Positions 46,368-56,585 are shown, numbered from the stretch's first letter. The stretch is 64,000 nt of DNA from Aggregatimonas sangjinii (GCF_005943945.1 NZ_CP040710.1:3703501-3767500); one strand, 5' to 3'. Program-made: numbers and translations. Notes: generated by a model from the sequence alone, not told the origin.

Positions 46368-46736
46368 ATGCTGATTAAAGGATTATATACAGTTCAGTCG
46401 TTTGAACAGAACGGGCAGGAAATACAAGCGACCGTCAAGCTAAACGCAGCGCATGATGTCTTTAAGGGTCATTTTCCGGGTAACCCGATACTACCGGGCG
46501 TGTGTGCCATTCAAATGATAAAGGAACTCACGGAAGAGGCTACGGGCAAAACGCTATTCTTATCGGTGGCTTCGAATATCAAATTTATGGCGATCATCAA
46601 CCCCGAAAAAAACGATACGATACATCTTGTTCTGCATCTTTCGGAAGATGATAATCAAATAAAAGTGAAGAATACCGTAAGTTTTGAGGAAACCTTGGCA
46701 CTAAAGTTGAACGCAAGCTTTAAAATCGTTGCTTAA
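46368..46736 (+). CDS. FabZ/ApeI-like hot-dog dehydratase or thioesterase
   Basis: This 122-residue hot-dog protein has the loop GHFPGNPILPGV (about 34-45, His35). After PGV the usual FabZ catalytic Glu is replaced by Gln (Gln49, in CAIQMIKEL). ApeI-type proteins of aryl-polyene clusters also have an altered residue here. It may act with one of the two ApeP-like proteins, supplying the His that they lack. The gene is separated from its neighbours by 139 and 85 bp. Confidence 0.78.
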   Translation: MLIKGLYTVQSFEQNGQEIQATVKLNAAHDVFKGHFPGNPILPGVCAIQMIKELTEEATGKTLFLSVASNIKFMAIINPEKNDTIHLVLHLSEDDNQIKVKNTVSFEETLALKLNASFKIVA

Positions 46737-46821
46737 CCAAGCAATAGTTTGCAAATCCTTAGGTCCGATATCAGGGTCTGGGAATCTTTGGATTGAAAGA
46801 CTTCCACCCAAAAACTAAAAA

Positions 46822-47310
46822 ATGAAAAGTATACTTCTTTGTTTCGGTCTCTTGTTCATTTCGTTTCTTAGCCCGGATATTTCGGCGGTTCGGGCGGACT
46901 ATCGCAGTGCTTCCGAAAACCAGGAAGAAGCCGAAAAACTCTATACTGAGCTAGCATCCGTTTCGGACACCGACGAAGTGTTACTACTCGGCTATAAAGG
47001 AGCCACTGCGACCCTTATGGCCAAATATGCGAAAGGGGTCTCCGCAAAAACGGCCTATTTCAAAGAAGGCAAAGGACTGATAGAGCAGGCCATATCAACC
47101 GCTCCCGATAATATAGAGCTCCGCTATATTCGTCTAAGTGTTCAGGAAAATGCCCCGAAAATCGTTCGCTACCACAAAGAAATCGACGAAGACAAACAGT
47201 TTATCCTAGACCATTACCCGAACCTGAAAGACGGCGAGACGAAGAAATACATTAAAGGCTTTGTCTCCCAATCCGCTTCTTTTTCTGAGGCCGAAAAGCA
47301 GTTGTTTTAG
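46822..47310 (+). CDS. Periplasmic or secreted protein of unknown function
   Basis: This 162-residue protein has a signal peptide (about residues 1-24, ending ISAVRA). The mature chain is charged and mostly helical, with a repeat-like KGATATLMAKYAKGVSAKTA segment (about 53-72). The helical pattern may be TPR-like. No family is recognised. It lies between a dehydratase gene and the glycosyltransferase fusion on the same strand and is probably part of the same unit. Confidence 0.7.
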   Translation: MKSILLCFGLLFISFLSPDISAVRADYRSASENQEEAEKLYTELASVSDTDEVLLLGYKGATATLMAKYAKGVSAKTAYFKEGKGLIEQAISTAPDNIELRYIRLSVQENAPKIVRYHKEIDEDKQFILDHYPNLKDGETKKYIKGFVSQSASFSEAEKQLF

Positions 47311-47372
47311 GGGCCGATATCGTTATCTTTGTGTCGAATTGCAGTGCTGGATAGCACTGAAAAAGAAAGAAC

Positions 47373-48575
47373 GTGCCGACCCCGACCCTATCTGTGAACG
47401 AGCGTATGCAACAGCTGAATTGCTGTGTGCTTATACCGACCTACAACAATGCGGGCACACTGAAAAGAGTTCTAGACGGCGTTTTGGAATATACGCCAAA
47501 TATCCTGGTGGTCAACGATGGCGCTACGGACCGCACCGCCGAAATCTTATCGGACTACGCCCAGATAACCACAATACACCTTCCTAAAAACAAAGGCAAG
47601 GGAAATGCCCTAAAAATAGGTTTTGCCGAGGCATTAAAAGCTGGCTATCACTTTGCAATTACCATCGATTCCGATGGGCAACATTTTCCAGAGGATATTC
47701 CGGTTTTTTTAGATGCCCTCGAGCAGGGCGACACTAGAAATGCGCTGTATATCGGGGCGCGAAATATGGCCCAGTCAGATGTACCCGGCAAGAGCAGTTT
47801 TGGAAATAAGTTCTCGAATTTTTGGTTTCGATTCGAAACGGGAAAACGGTTAACAGATACCCAATGTGGTTACCGCTTGTACCCTTTGAAAGAAATTAGC
47901 GCACTAAAGTTGCATACCCCGAAATTCGAATTTGAAATAGAGGTTATTGTAAAAGCCGCTTGGAACGGTACTCTGGTCGAAAATGTACCGGTAAAAATAT
48001 CCTATGACGGCGAGGAGCGGGTATCCCATTTTAGAACCGTCCCTGATTTTGCCCGTATCAGTGTCTTGAATACATGGTTCGTTATTGTGGCCATTTTTTA
48101 TATAAAACCGCGCGATTTCTTTCGAAAAATAAAAAAAAAGGGGATTAAAAAGTTCCTCATCGAGAACGTTTTAAAGCATAACGATCCGCCAAAAAAGAAA
48201 GCACTTTCCATCGCTTTGGGAGTATTCTTGGGCATTGCCCCCTTCTGGGGTTTTCAGACCCTTTTGGTATTTGCATTGGCAGTATTCCTAAAACTGAACA
48301 AAGCCATTGCCTTCGCTTTTTCAAATATCAGCATCCCCCCGATGATTCCGTTTATCGTTTACGCCAGTGTGCAACTTGGTGTTTTGATTACAGGGGAGGA
48401 TATTTCCTTTTCCATGGAAAGCCTTACGGAGAACTTCGGCGCCCTCAAACACTTGAAAACCTATATCATCGGCAGTTTAACTTTGGCGACCATTGCTTCA
48501 GTACTCTTTGGAGCGATAAGTTATCTCGTGCTTATCCTGACAGCAAAACGAAAAATAGTTACCGACAATGGGTGA
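47373..48575 (+). CDS. Glycosyltransferase family 2 / DUF2062 fusion
   Basis: This 400-residue protein (an ATG at 47406 is an alternative start) has a GT-A domain (about 15-240), with LIPTYNNAGTL (about 21-31), a D-x-D-like IDSDGQH (about 97-103) and QCGYRLYPL (about 168-176). The C-terminal part (about 268-395) is hydrophobic with the pattern KALSIALGVFLGIAPFWGFQ, which marks DUF2062. The enzyme probably glycosylates or transfers a polyprenyl-type sugar at the membrane. Such fusions occur in flexirubin-type clusters, where the sugar target is not known. It overlaps the MMPL-fusion gene by 8 bp. Confidence 0.82.
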   Translation: MPTPTLSVNERMQQLNCCVLIPTYNNAGTLKRVLDGVLEYTPNILVVNDGATDRTAEILSDYAQITTIHLPKNKGKGNALKIGFAEALKAGYHFAITIDSDGQHFPEDIPVFLDALEQGDTRNALYIGARNMAQSDVPGKSSFGNKFSNFWFRFETGKRLTDTQCGYRLYPLKEISALKLHTPKFEFEIEVIVKAAWNGTLVENVPVKISYDGEERVSHFRTVPDFARISVLNTWFVIVAIFYIKPRDFFRKIKKKGIKKFLIENVLKHNDPPKKKALSIALGVFLGIAPFWGFQTLLVFALAVFLKLNKAIAFAFSNISIPPMIPFIVYASVQLGVLITGEDISFSMESLTENFGALKHLKTYIIGSLTLATIASVLFGAISYLVLILTAKRKIVTDNG

Positions 48576-51500
48576 AGTCTTCTCAAGCGCGTATGCATGG
48601 ATAGCCCGTAATAAATGGGTAAGCCTTCTGGGCCTCCTGTTACTTGTTCTGGGTTTATTGGCCGTCGGTAGCCGAATACAGTTCGAAGATGATATCACTT
48701 CGTTGATTCCAGCAAACGATAAGGCCAAACGAATTCAAAAAGTACTGAGGTCGATTACGTTTACCGATAAGATCGTCGTCAATATTCAAAAGGGCCCAAA
48801 TGGTTCCGTTGATGACCTTACCCAATATGCCACGGAGTTTCTAGACAGTGTACAAAGCACCCAAAGCGAATTTATCAAGAACGTGCAAGGGAGGGTAAAC
48901 GATGAGGATATTCCCAACACATTGAACCTTATCTACGAAAATCTCCCCTTATTTTTAGAGAATGGGGACTATGCGCAAATACGTACCAAACTGTCAAAGG
49001 ACAGTATCGCTAAAATCACCGAGAAAAACTACCGAACGCTCATTTCCCCTTCGGGCATCATCGCTAAAAAGACCATTGTAAAAGATCCTCTAGGATTGTC
49101 ATTTATGGCTCTAAAAAAACTGCAGCAACTGGGCATCGGAGACGATTTCAAGCTTAAAAATGGTTTTTTGTTGGACAAGGACGAAACGAACATCCTTCTT
49201 TTCATCACACCAACTTACGGATCGAACGGTACCGACAAGAACATTCCTTTCTCCGATGCGCTATATAAATTGCAGGAAGAGCTGAACAAGAAATATGGTG
49301 GTAAAACCGTAAGCGAATATTATGGGGCGGCCCTGGTGGCAGTGGCCAATGCCAAACAAATTCGGTATGACATTCAGTTTACGGTAAGCATTGCCATGAC
49401 AGTCCTGATCATACTGCTTATTTTCTTCTACAACAAAGTAACGCTACCCCTTATTCTCTTTGCTCCCACTCTTTTCGGGGTATTATTGTCCGTTGCATTT
49501 CTCTGTTTGCTGCGCACCAAGATTTCAGCGATCTCATTGGGTATTGGATCTGTTCTACTCGGCGTTACCTTGGATTATGCGCTACATATCCTGACCCACA
49601 TCCGAAACGGAAAAAGTACCGAAAGCCTTTACAAAGAAGTGGCGCCTTCTATTTTAATGAGCAGCCTTACTACGGCCTCCGCTTTTTTGTGTTTGTTGTT
49701 TTTAGAGTCCCAAGCGCTGCAGGACCTGGGTATTTTTGCAGCGGTCAGCGTTATGGGCGCATCGGTTTTCGCATTACTTTTTATTCCACAGGTATACAGA
49801 ACCGTCAAAAAAGAGCATGCCAAGACCTTTCTAGACCGTTTGGCCGGGTACCGTCTGCACCGGAACAAATGGGCCCTTGGTTTGGTAGCCCTTGTCATGT
49901 TAATAAGTGTCTTTACCTATGGAACGGTTATTTTTAATAAGGACCTCACTAAACTCAATTATGAATCGGAGGTACTAAAGGACGCCCGGGTACGGTTGGA
50001 AAAATTGACCGACATCAGTTCGAAATCGATTTACCTGTCTACCTACGGGGAGGATACCGAAACCGTATTACAGCGAAACGATTCAATTTTCCAAAAGCTA
50101 AAACTCCTCAAGGAAAACGAGCAGATCATTAGCTACAGCTCTATTGGTGGATTGATTCGTTCACAGAAAAGCCAACAGCAAAAAATCGCCGCTTGGAACC
50201 GTTTTTGGAAGCCCGACCTCAAAGCTACCGTTCGGGAAAATCTTGTGGAAAGCGGAGATGAATTTGGTTTTAAACCAACGACGTTCAACGATTTCTACGA
50301 GACCCTCGACGCCGATTTTCAGCCATTGCAGTTAGCGGACTACAGCGCAATAAACTCGTTCGCCATAGATGATTTTATTGTCGAAGACGACAATGGCACC
50401 ACCATTACCTCCCTGGTAAAGATCAACGCCCCTCACGTCGATGCCATCCGAGCCATGTTCAAAGACACGCCCAATACCCTTTTGATCGATCGCCAACAGG
50501 TAAACGAGACCTTTTTAGGAAATCTGAAAAACGATTTCAACAGCCTGATCGGCTATTCGTTGGTAGTCGTGTTGTTGATTTTGTTTTTATTCTATAGGCG
50601 CTTTTCATTGACCTTGGTCACCAGCATCCCTATTTTCCTGACTTGGTTTTTGACCGTGGGAATCATGGGGCTTTTTGGTATCGAGTTCAATATCTTCAAC
50701 ATCATCATCTGTAGTTTTATTTTTGGCCTGGGGGTCGATTACAGTATTTTTATCACGAACGCGCTCTTCACCCAATACCGTACGGGCGACCGAACCTTGC
50801 CCACGCATAAGACTTCAATCATTCTTTCGGTCATTACGACCATCGCCGGCGTCGGGGTGATGATTTTTGCCAAGCATCCCGTGCTATACACAATATCATT
50901 GGTGTCGATTATAGGAATTCTATGTGCCGCCTTCGTATCCTTTACCGTACAGCCCTTATTGTTTCGTTTATTTATCGGTAGCCATAAAAAAAGACCGATT
51001 TCGCCGCGGTATTTGATACATTCCTTATTGTCATTCGGTTATTTTGGAATAGGAGGGTTTTTGCTTTCCGTTTACGCAGGGTTCCGACTCAAAATTTCCC
51101 CTAAAAGTAGACTACGGCCGAACCTTGGTTTTCACAAAACGGTTTCTAAATTGATGGGATCGGTACTCTATACCAATCCTTTTGTTTCTAAAAAAATCAT
51201 AAATCCGCATAACGAGAGCTTTGAAAAACCGGCGATGCTCATTGCGAACCACACATCGTTTCTGGACATTTTGGTCGTTGGGATGTTGCATCCCAAAATT
51301 ATCTTTTTGGTCAACGATTGGGTCTACAATTCGCCTATTTTCGGGAGTGCGGCAAAACTAGCCGGGGCCTATCCGGTTTCCGCGGGCATGGAAAAAGGAG
51401 AAGCATATTTAAAGGAAAAGGTAGCTCAAGGATTTAGTTTGATCGCCTTTCCCGAAGGAACGCGATCCAACAGCAACAAAATAAAACGCTTTCACAAAGG

Positions 51501-52260
51501 GGCGTTCTACTTGGCGGAACAATTTGGCCTAGATTTGTTGCCCGTATTGATTCATGGAAATTCGGAGGTGCTCCCAAAAGGAAGTTTTATCATTCGGGAC
51601 GGAAGCATTACCATTGAATTACTGCCTCGAATCGAACAAGACGATAAGCATTATGGTGAAAACTATACCGCACGTTCCAAAACTATCGGAGCGTACTTTA
51701 GAACGGAGTTCCGGAGGCTTCGCAATACCATTGAGACCGAAACCTATTGGCAGAAAACATTGTTGGAACACTACCGATACAAGGGCGATACGGTATTTTC
51801 AATAATTAAGAAAGACCTCGCACACTATCAGGAGCCCTATCATCGTATTTTAAAAGTTGTCGGCACCAAGGATAGTATCGTACATCTTTCGGATGCCTTC
51901 GGTCAGTTAGACTTGCTTCTGGCGCTCGATTCCATCGACCGAAAAATTAACGTGTTTCTAAAGAACAGTGATGCTCAAAAACTGCTTGAAAACAATTTTC
52001 TAACCCAACAGTATAGCAAAATCACTATCCATGACTCGATTGAAAGGGCCATGCAACTCTCCGCAACTGTTTTGATATTGGATTTTGGTACTTTTGAAAA
52101 CACCCCTCTTGACCAGAAAATATGGGAAGTCTTTGATACCATAGTACTGCTTAAGGAAGCAGTGCACGGGTTCTCCAATAGCCTACAAGAATCGGGTTTC
52201 GCTATTTCTGAACAAAGCGATAACTTTATGGTTCTTTTAAAAAATAATCCAACAACATGA
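48568..52260 (+). CDS. MMPL-type transporter fused to lysophospholipid acyltransferase and a methyltransferase-like tail
   Basis: This 1230-residue protein has an RND/MMPL membrane part (about 1-860), with two sets of membrane helices around 250-420 and 645-860 and large loops between. It is followed by a PlsC-like acyltransferase (about 870-1060) with N-H-T-S-F-L-D (about 893-899) and F-P-E-G-T-R (about 961-966). The last 150 residues fit the class I methyltransferase-like domain of the known trifunctional family, but no glycine-rich SAM motif is visible, so it may be degenerate. The likely job is moving lipid-like pigment to the outer membrane with acyl transfer at the inner leaflet. It overlaps neighbouring genes by 4-8 bp. 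Confidence 0.85.
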   Translation: MGEVFSSAYAWIARNKWVSLLGLLLLVLGLLAVGSRIQFEDDITSLIPANDKAKRIQKVLRSITFTDKIVVNIQKGPNGSVDDLTQYATEFLDSVQSTQSEFIKNVQGRVNDEDIPNTLNLIYENLPLFLENGDYAQIRTKLSKDSIAKITEKNYRTLISPSGIIAKKTIVKDPLGLSFMALKKLQQLGIGDDFKLKNGFLLDKDETNILLFITPTYGSNGTDKNIPFSDALYKLQEELNKKYGGKTVSEYYGAALVAVANAKQIRYDIQFTVSIAMTVLIILLIFFYNKVTLPLILFAPTLFGVLLSVAFLCLLRTKISAISLGIGSVLLGVTLDYALHILTHIRNGKSTESLYKEVAPSILMSSLTTASAFLCLLFLESQALQDLGIFAAVSVMGASVFALLFIPQVYRTVKKEHAKTFLDRLAGYRLHRNKWALGLVALVMLISVFTYGTVIFNKDLTKLNYESEVLKDARVRLEKLTDISSKSIYLSTYGEDTETVLQRNDSIFQKLKLLKENEQIISYSSIGGLIRSQKSQQQKIAAWNRFWKPDLKATVRENLVESGDEFGFKPTTFNDFYETLDADFQPLQLADYSAINSFAIDDFIVEDDNGTTITSLVKINAPHVDAIRAMFKDTPNTLLIDRQQVNETFLGNLKNDFNSLIGYSLVVVLLILFLFYRRFSLTLVTSIPIFLTWFLTVGIMGLFGIEFNIFNIIICSFIFGLGVDYSIFITNALFTQYRTGDRTLPTHKTSIILSVITTIAGVGVMIFAKHPVLYTISLVSIIGILCAAFVSFTVQPLLFRLFIGSHKKRPISPRYLIHSLLSFGYFGIGGFLLSVYAGFRLKISPKSRLRPNLGFHKTVSKLMGSVLYTNPFVSKKIINPHNESFEKPAMLIANHTSFLDILVVGMLHPKIIFLVNDWVYNSPIFGSAAKLAGAYPVSAGMEKGEAYLKEKVAQGFSLIAFPEGTRSNSNKIKRFHKGAFYLAEQFGLDLLPVLIHGNSEVLPKGSFIIRDGSITIELLPRIEQDDKHYGENYTARSKTIGAYFRTEFRRLRNTIETETYWQKTLLEHYRYKGDTVFSIIKKDLAHYQEPYHRILKVVGTKDSIVHLSDAFGQLDLLLALDSIDRKINVFLKNSDAQKLLENNFLTQQYSKITIHDSIERAMQLSATVLILDFGTFENTPLDQKIWEVFDTIVLLKEAVHGFSNSLQESGFAISEQSDNFMVLLKNNPTT

Positions 52261-53795
52261 AAGACCATTACGACATCGTAATTATCGGCAGTGGCATGGG
52301 CGGTCTTGTAGCCGCCAATATTATGGCACGTGAGGGTAGATCGGTCTGTGTGTTGGAAAAAAACAATCAATACGGGGGTAATCTACAGACGTTCGTTAGG
52401 GAACGGACCATTTTCGATACCGGTGTACATTATCTGGGCGGACTCTCGGAAGGTCAAAATTTGCACCGTTATTTCAAGTACTTGGATATCCTGGAGGGTT
52501 TGGAGTTCAAACGACTCAACGAAGATGGTTTCGATATCATCACCTTCGATAATGATCCGAACGAATATGCCCATGCACAGGGTTATACCAATTTTGAGAA
52601 TAGCTTGATCGCTCAATTTCCAGAGGAAGAAAATGCCATTAGGACCTATACGGCCAAGCTTCGGGAAACCTGTGCCAAATTTCCATTGTACAACGTGCAA
52701 GTAGGCAAACCCTACTACGAAGATTCCGATATGTTCGAGTTTCCGGCCAAACCCTTTATCGACTCCTTGACGGAGAACGAAACCTTACGCGCGGTATTAG
52801 CAGGTTCGAACCTACTCTATGCCGGTGACGCGGAAAAGAGTCCGTTTTACGTGCATGCCCTTTCCGTTAATTCCTATATCGAAAGTGCCTACCGTTGTGC
52901 CGATGGGGGCAGCCAGATTACCAAATTGCTTATTCGCAAATTAAAGGAACACGGTGGCGATGCCTTTAAACATCAAGAAGTAATCGATTTTGAAGTGGTA
53001 GATAAGAACGTCGTTTCGGTCACTACGGCCCAAGGCCTTGTTGTAAAGGGGGATGTTTTCATTTCGAACATTGAACCCAAAACCACGGTAAAATTGGTCG
53101 GCGAGGAACACTTTAGAAAATCCTATAGCAAACGCATTGCGGAAATAGACAGCACCATTTCGGCCTTTAGCATTCATGCGGTGTTAAAGCCGAATACCTT
53201 CAAATACCTAAACAAAAATTATTATCATTTCAAGGATTACGATGCCGTATGGAACGGGCACGAATACACCGAAGAGAATTGGCCCAGAACCTATATGGTG
53301 AGCATGGGTGTGCGCAAGAACCAAGATGAGTGGGGAGACCAGTTGACGGCCATAAGCTATATGCACTATAATGAAGTGGCACAGTGGGAAGATACCTTCA
53401 ATACCGTAGCACGTAAAAACGATCGTGGCCAAACGTATACCGAATTCAAAAAGGCGAAAACGGAGATTTTCCTGAACGAATTGGAAAAAAAATTCCCCAA
53501 TATCAGGGAATGCATTCAATCTGTTCACACCTCAACACCATTGTCGTATCGCGACTATATCGGCTGCAACCGAGGATCGATGTACGGTTACGTTAAGGAT
53601 GTGAACAACCCGTTGAAGTCATTTATATCGCCCCGTACCCGTGTTCCGAATTTATTGTTTACAGGGCAGAGTCTGAACATGCATGGTATATTGGGAGTCA
53701 CCATCAGCGGTGTGTTAACCTGTTCAGAGCTGCTTGGCCAAGAGTATTTGGTGCGTAAAATCAATGCCGTGAGCGACAAGGTAAAAACAGCATGA
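52257..53795 (+). CDS. CrtI/phytoene-desaturase-like FAD oxidoreductase
   Basis: This 512-residue flavoenzyme starts with the dinucleotide motif G-S-G-M-G-G-L (about 11-17) and E-K-N-N-Q-Y-G-G-N (about 35-43), as in carotenoid desaturases and isomerases. A C-terminal G-Q-S-L-N-M-H-G-I-L-G-V segment (about 464-475) fits the FAD-binding end motif. It may desaturate, isomerise or oxidise part of the polyene or resorcinol. The start overlaps the MMPL-fusion stop by 4 bp. Confidence 0.85.
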   Translation: MKDHYDIVIIGSGMGGLVAANIMAREGRSVCVLEKNNQYGGNLQTFVRERTIFDTGVHYLGGLSEGQNLHRYFKYLDILEGLEFKRLNEDGFDIITFDNDPNEYAHAQGYTNFENSLIAQFPEEENAIRTYTAKLRETCAKFPLYNVQVGKPYYEDSDMFEFPAKPFIDSLTENETLRAVLAGSNLLYAGDAEKSPFYVHALSVNSYIESAYRCADGGSQITKLLIRKLKEHGGDAFKHQEVIDFEVVDKNVVSVTTAQGLVVKGDVFISNIEPKTTVKLVGEEHFRKSYSKRIAEIDSTISAFSIHAVLKPNTFKYLNKNYYHFKDYDAVWNGHEYTEENWPRTYMVSMGVRKNQDEWGDQLTAISYMHYNEVAQWEDTFNTVARKNDRGQTYTEFKKAKTEIFLNELEKKFPNIRECIQSVHTSTPLSYRDYIGCNRGSMYGYVKDVNNPLKSFISPRTRVPNLLFTGQSLNMHGILGVTISGVLTCSELLGQEYLVRKINAVSDKVKTA

Positions 53796-53925
53796 AGATA
53801 TGGAATGGATTTCCCTCGAGAGGGAATAGCATTTAGATAATTAAAAATATTAATAAGTGACCGGTTCGTTTAAAGTTTACTTTATATCGAATTTAGCAAT
53901 TGAATTCAAACTTGAATATTGAAAA

Positions 53926-54813
53926 ATGGGTCAATTTAGAACCAGCCCGGTAAAACGGGTCGAGCACATTTCGAAGGAAGATTTTATCAAATACCACTAC
54001 AAGCCTCAAATTCCGGTGTTGATCACCGGTCTGACGAAAGACTGGCCGGCCTATGAAAAATGGAAACTCGATTACATTCAGGACCATGCAGGCGATCAGA
54101 TAGTACCGCTGTACGATAATGAGCCGGCAAAGGACAAGGAAAGCGTCTATGCCCCGGCAAAAGAAATGAAGCTCTATGATTACGTAGAACTACTCAAGAC
54201 CCAACCGACCGATTTGCGTATCTTTTTCTATAACATCCTGAAAGAAATGCCTGAATTATTAAAGGATTTCGAGTATCCCGACATCGGCCTTAAATTCTTT
54301 AAAAAGCTTCCGGCCCTCTTTTTCGGCGGTGGTAAATCAAAAGTTTTTATGCACTACGACATCGACCTCCCGGATAGCATGCATTTTCATTTTCACGGGG
54401 ATAAAGTGGTCAACCTGTTCTCCCCGGCCCAGACCAAATATTTGTACAAAGTGCCTTTCTCCATTCATAATTTGGAGGATATCGATATGGATAATCCCGA
54501 TTTTGAAAAATACCCAGCCTTGCGACATGCAGCGTGTATCCGGGCCGAAATGAAACACGGTGATGCGCTATACATGCCCAGCGGCTATTGGCATTCCATC
54601 CGCTATTTGAACGGGGGTTTCTCGATGACCTTGCGGGCCTTGCCGCGCCACCCCAAACGCTTTGCGACCATGCTTTACAATGTGCTTATCATGCGGAATT
54701 TCGATAATGTTACACGAAAGTTCCGTGGACAAAAATGGCTGGACTATAAGAACGAATGGGCGATTCGTCGTACGCACCGTAATTTGAACACTGTAAAAAA
54801 TAGTGACTCTTGA
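53926..54813 (+). CDS. Cupin-8/JmjC-like Fe(II) oxygenase-type protein
   Basis: This 295-residue cupin-fold protein has the metal pattern H-x-D (His143, Asp145, in FMHYDIDLPDSMHFH) and a distal His in GYWHSIRY (His223), as in JmjC-type hydroxylases. N-terminal features (FRTSPVKRVEHISKEDFIKYHY) and the PVLITGLTKDWPAYEKW segment (about 31-47) match this family. It may hydroxylate a pigment intermediate or protein; nothing in the sequence fixes the target. It is 130 bp after the oxidoreductase gene. A 7-bp-stem hairpin at 53811-53826 lies between but lacks a T-run. Confidence 0.8.
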   Translation: MGQFRTSPVKRVEHISKEDFIKYHYKPQIPVLITGLTKDWPAYEKWKLDYIQDHAGDQIVPLYDNEPAKDKESVYAPAKEMKLYDYVELLKTQPTDLRIFFYNILKEMPELLKDFEYPDIGLKFFKKLPALFFGGGKSKVFMHYDIDLPDSMHFHFHGDKVVNLFSPAQTKYLYKVPFSIHNLEDIDMDNPDFEKYPALRHAACIRAEMKHGDALYMPSGYWHSIRYLNGGFSMTLRALPRHPKRFATMLYNVLIMRNFDNVTRKFRGQKWLDYKNEWAIRRTHRNLNTVKNSDS

Positions 54814-54905
54814 AGATCCCAAGGGTTGGAATCAGGTTTAGTTGAAGGCTCAAGAACAAGAATTCATCTTTTCTTCCATTTCGCCCAGCGCAGAGTTTGG
54901 AATCT

Positions 54906-56585
54906 ATGCAAAGAAAAATATCCATAAAAAACATACTTTCCTGTATCAGCATCTTGCTCATACTCACCTCCTGCGGGGTCGCGAAGTCGCTGCGTGATAT
55001 GCCCAATATCGGTCAATACGAAGCCGATATTCCACAACGGGTACAGGTTTCGGACAGCACATATGTTTTAGGGGATAACTTTCTGACGAAAAATAAGCAG
55101 GGACAATGGGAATTGCTCGTCAGTGGCAACCCTTTGGAAATCGGGCTCAAAACGGGAAGTCTTACCCGGGAACTGTTCCAATATCAGGAGAAGGTATTTA
55201 TCGATAAAATAAATGAACTGGTACCCTCCGAAGGCAGACAGAAACTGCTCAAGAAATTTCTGGCCTGGTACAATCGAAAAATGTATCTCAACATCGATGA
55301 ACAGTTCAAAGCCGAAATTTACGGTATTTCGCAATATGCCTCGGCCGATTACGACTATATCGCGGAACCTTACCCCAGGGTATTGTATTTTCATGGCGCG
55401 CACGATATTGGCCATGCGCTGAAGGACTTGGCCTTGGTAGGCTGTTCTTCATTTGCCGCATGGGGTGAACAGACCGAAGATGGAAAATTACTCATAGGCA
55501 GAAATTTCGACTTCTATGCGGGAGACGATTTTGCTAAAAACAAGATTATCGCCTTTGTTGAACCTGAAGAGGGCCATAATTTTATGTCGGTCACCTGGGG
55601 CGGCTTTATCGGGGTGCTCTCGGGAATGAACGACCAGGGCTTGACCGTGACGATCAATGCCGGAAAGTCTTCCATTCCCTTGATTGCCAAAACCCCAATT
55701 TCAATCGTGACCAGGGAAATTCTGCAATACGCCTCGACGATTGACGAGGCCATTGCCATCGCGAAAAAAAGAGAGGTATTTGTATCGGAATCCATATTTA
55801 TCGGAAGTGCGAAAGATAAAAAAGCCGCCGTAATCGAAGTTTCTCCTAAAAAATTCGGGGTGTATGAAGTTCCCAATTCCAATCAGCTGATCTGCTCCAA
55901 TCATTTTCAAAGTGCGGCTTATGCCGATGATAAGGACAATCAAAAACACATCTTGGAGAGCCATTCGCAGTACCGTTTCGACCGTATGGAGGAGCTTTTA
56001 GAGGCCAGCCCGAAAATGACCGTGAGAGATGCCGTATCCCTATTGCGAAACAAAGAAGGGTTGGATGACCAGCCCATTGGCTACGGTAACGAAAAGGCCT
56101 TGAACCAATTGTTGGCGCATCACGGTATCGTATTTCAACCCGAGGATTTAAAAGTGTGGGTTTCCAGTAATCCCTATCAATTGGGGGAGTTTGTAGCTTA
56201 TGACTTGAATACCGTTTTTACCGGCAAAAACAAAAGCGTTAAGGTGGCCTCGCTATCCCACCCCCAAGCAAATATCGAGAAAGATCCTTTTCTGCGGTCG
56301 GAAGCTTTTCATGCTTATGAAAACTACCGTACATTATCGCGAAAAGTAAGAGAGGCCATTGTGCTGGAAACCGATTTGACGGCCGAAGAACAGCAAGAAT
56401 TCATTCGTAGCAATCCCGAATTTTGGGAAGTACATTACCTCATCGGCCTTTACAATTACAACAAAGGCTACGAGCGGTTGGCCTTGGAACATTTCCTGAA
56501 CGCCCAGACCAAGGAAATTACGACGGTCCCAGACCGGAAAAAAGTAGAAAAGTATATTCGCAAACTTAAACGCAGTAACACCTGA
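54906..56585 (+). CDS. C45-type Ntn acyltransferase/hydrolase lipoprotein
   Basis: This protein is about 559 residues (an ATG at 54897 is nearly as good). It has a lipoprotein signal (Thr-Ser-Cys near 23) and an Ntn-hydrolase domain of the isopenicillin N acyltransferase type. The nucleophilic Cys is in LALVGCSSFAAW (about 180), followed by GKLLIGRNFDF with its conserved Arg and Asp. It probably carries out amide or ester formation or cleavage in the envelope. An outer-membrane esterification step joining polyene and resorcinol is an attractive but unproven role. Its stop overlaps the ligase start by one base. Confidence 0.78.
   Translation: MQRKISIKNILSCISILLILTSCGVAKSLRDMPNIGQYEADIPQRVQVSDSTYVLGDNFLTKNKQGQWELLVSGNPLEIGLKTGSLTRELFQYQEKVFIDKINELVPSEGRQKLLKKFLAWYNRKMYLNIDEQFKAEIYGISQYASADYDYIAEPYPRVLYFHGAHDIGHALKDLALVGCSSFAAWGEQTEDGKLLIGRNFDFYAGDDFAKNKIIAFVEPEEGHNFMSVTWGGFIGVLSGMNDQGLTVTINAGKSSIPLIAKTPISIVTREILQYASTIDEAIAIAKKREVFVSESIFIGSAKDKKAAVIEVSPKKFGVYEVPNSNQLICSNHFQSAAYADDKDNQKHILESHSQYRFDRMEELLEASPKMTVRDAVSLLRNKEGLDDQPIGYGNEKALNQLLAHHGIVFQPEDLKVWVSSNPYQLGEFVAYDLNTVFTGKNKSVKVASLSHPQANIEKDPFLRSEAFHAYENYRTLSRKVREAIVLETDLTAEEQQEFIRSNPEFWEVHYLIGLYNYNKGYERLALEHFLNAQTKEITTVPDRKKVEKYIRKLKRSNT

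Noticed and set aside
53811-53826. Hairpin TTCCCTC-GA-GAGGGAA as a terminator inside the pigment cluster
   Set aside because: The loop is only 2 nt and no T-run follows.
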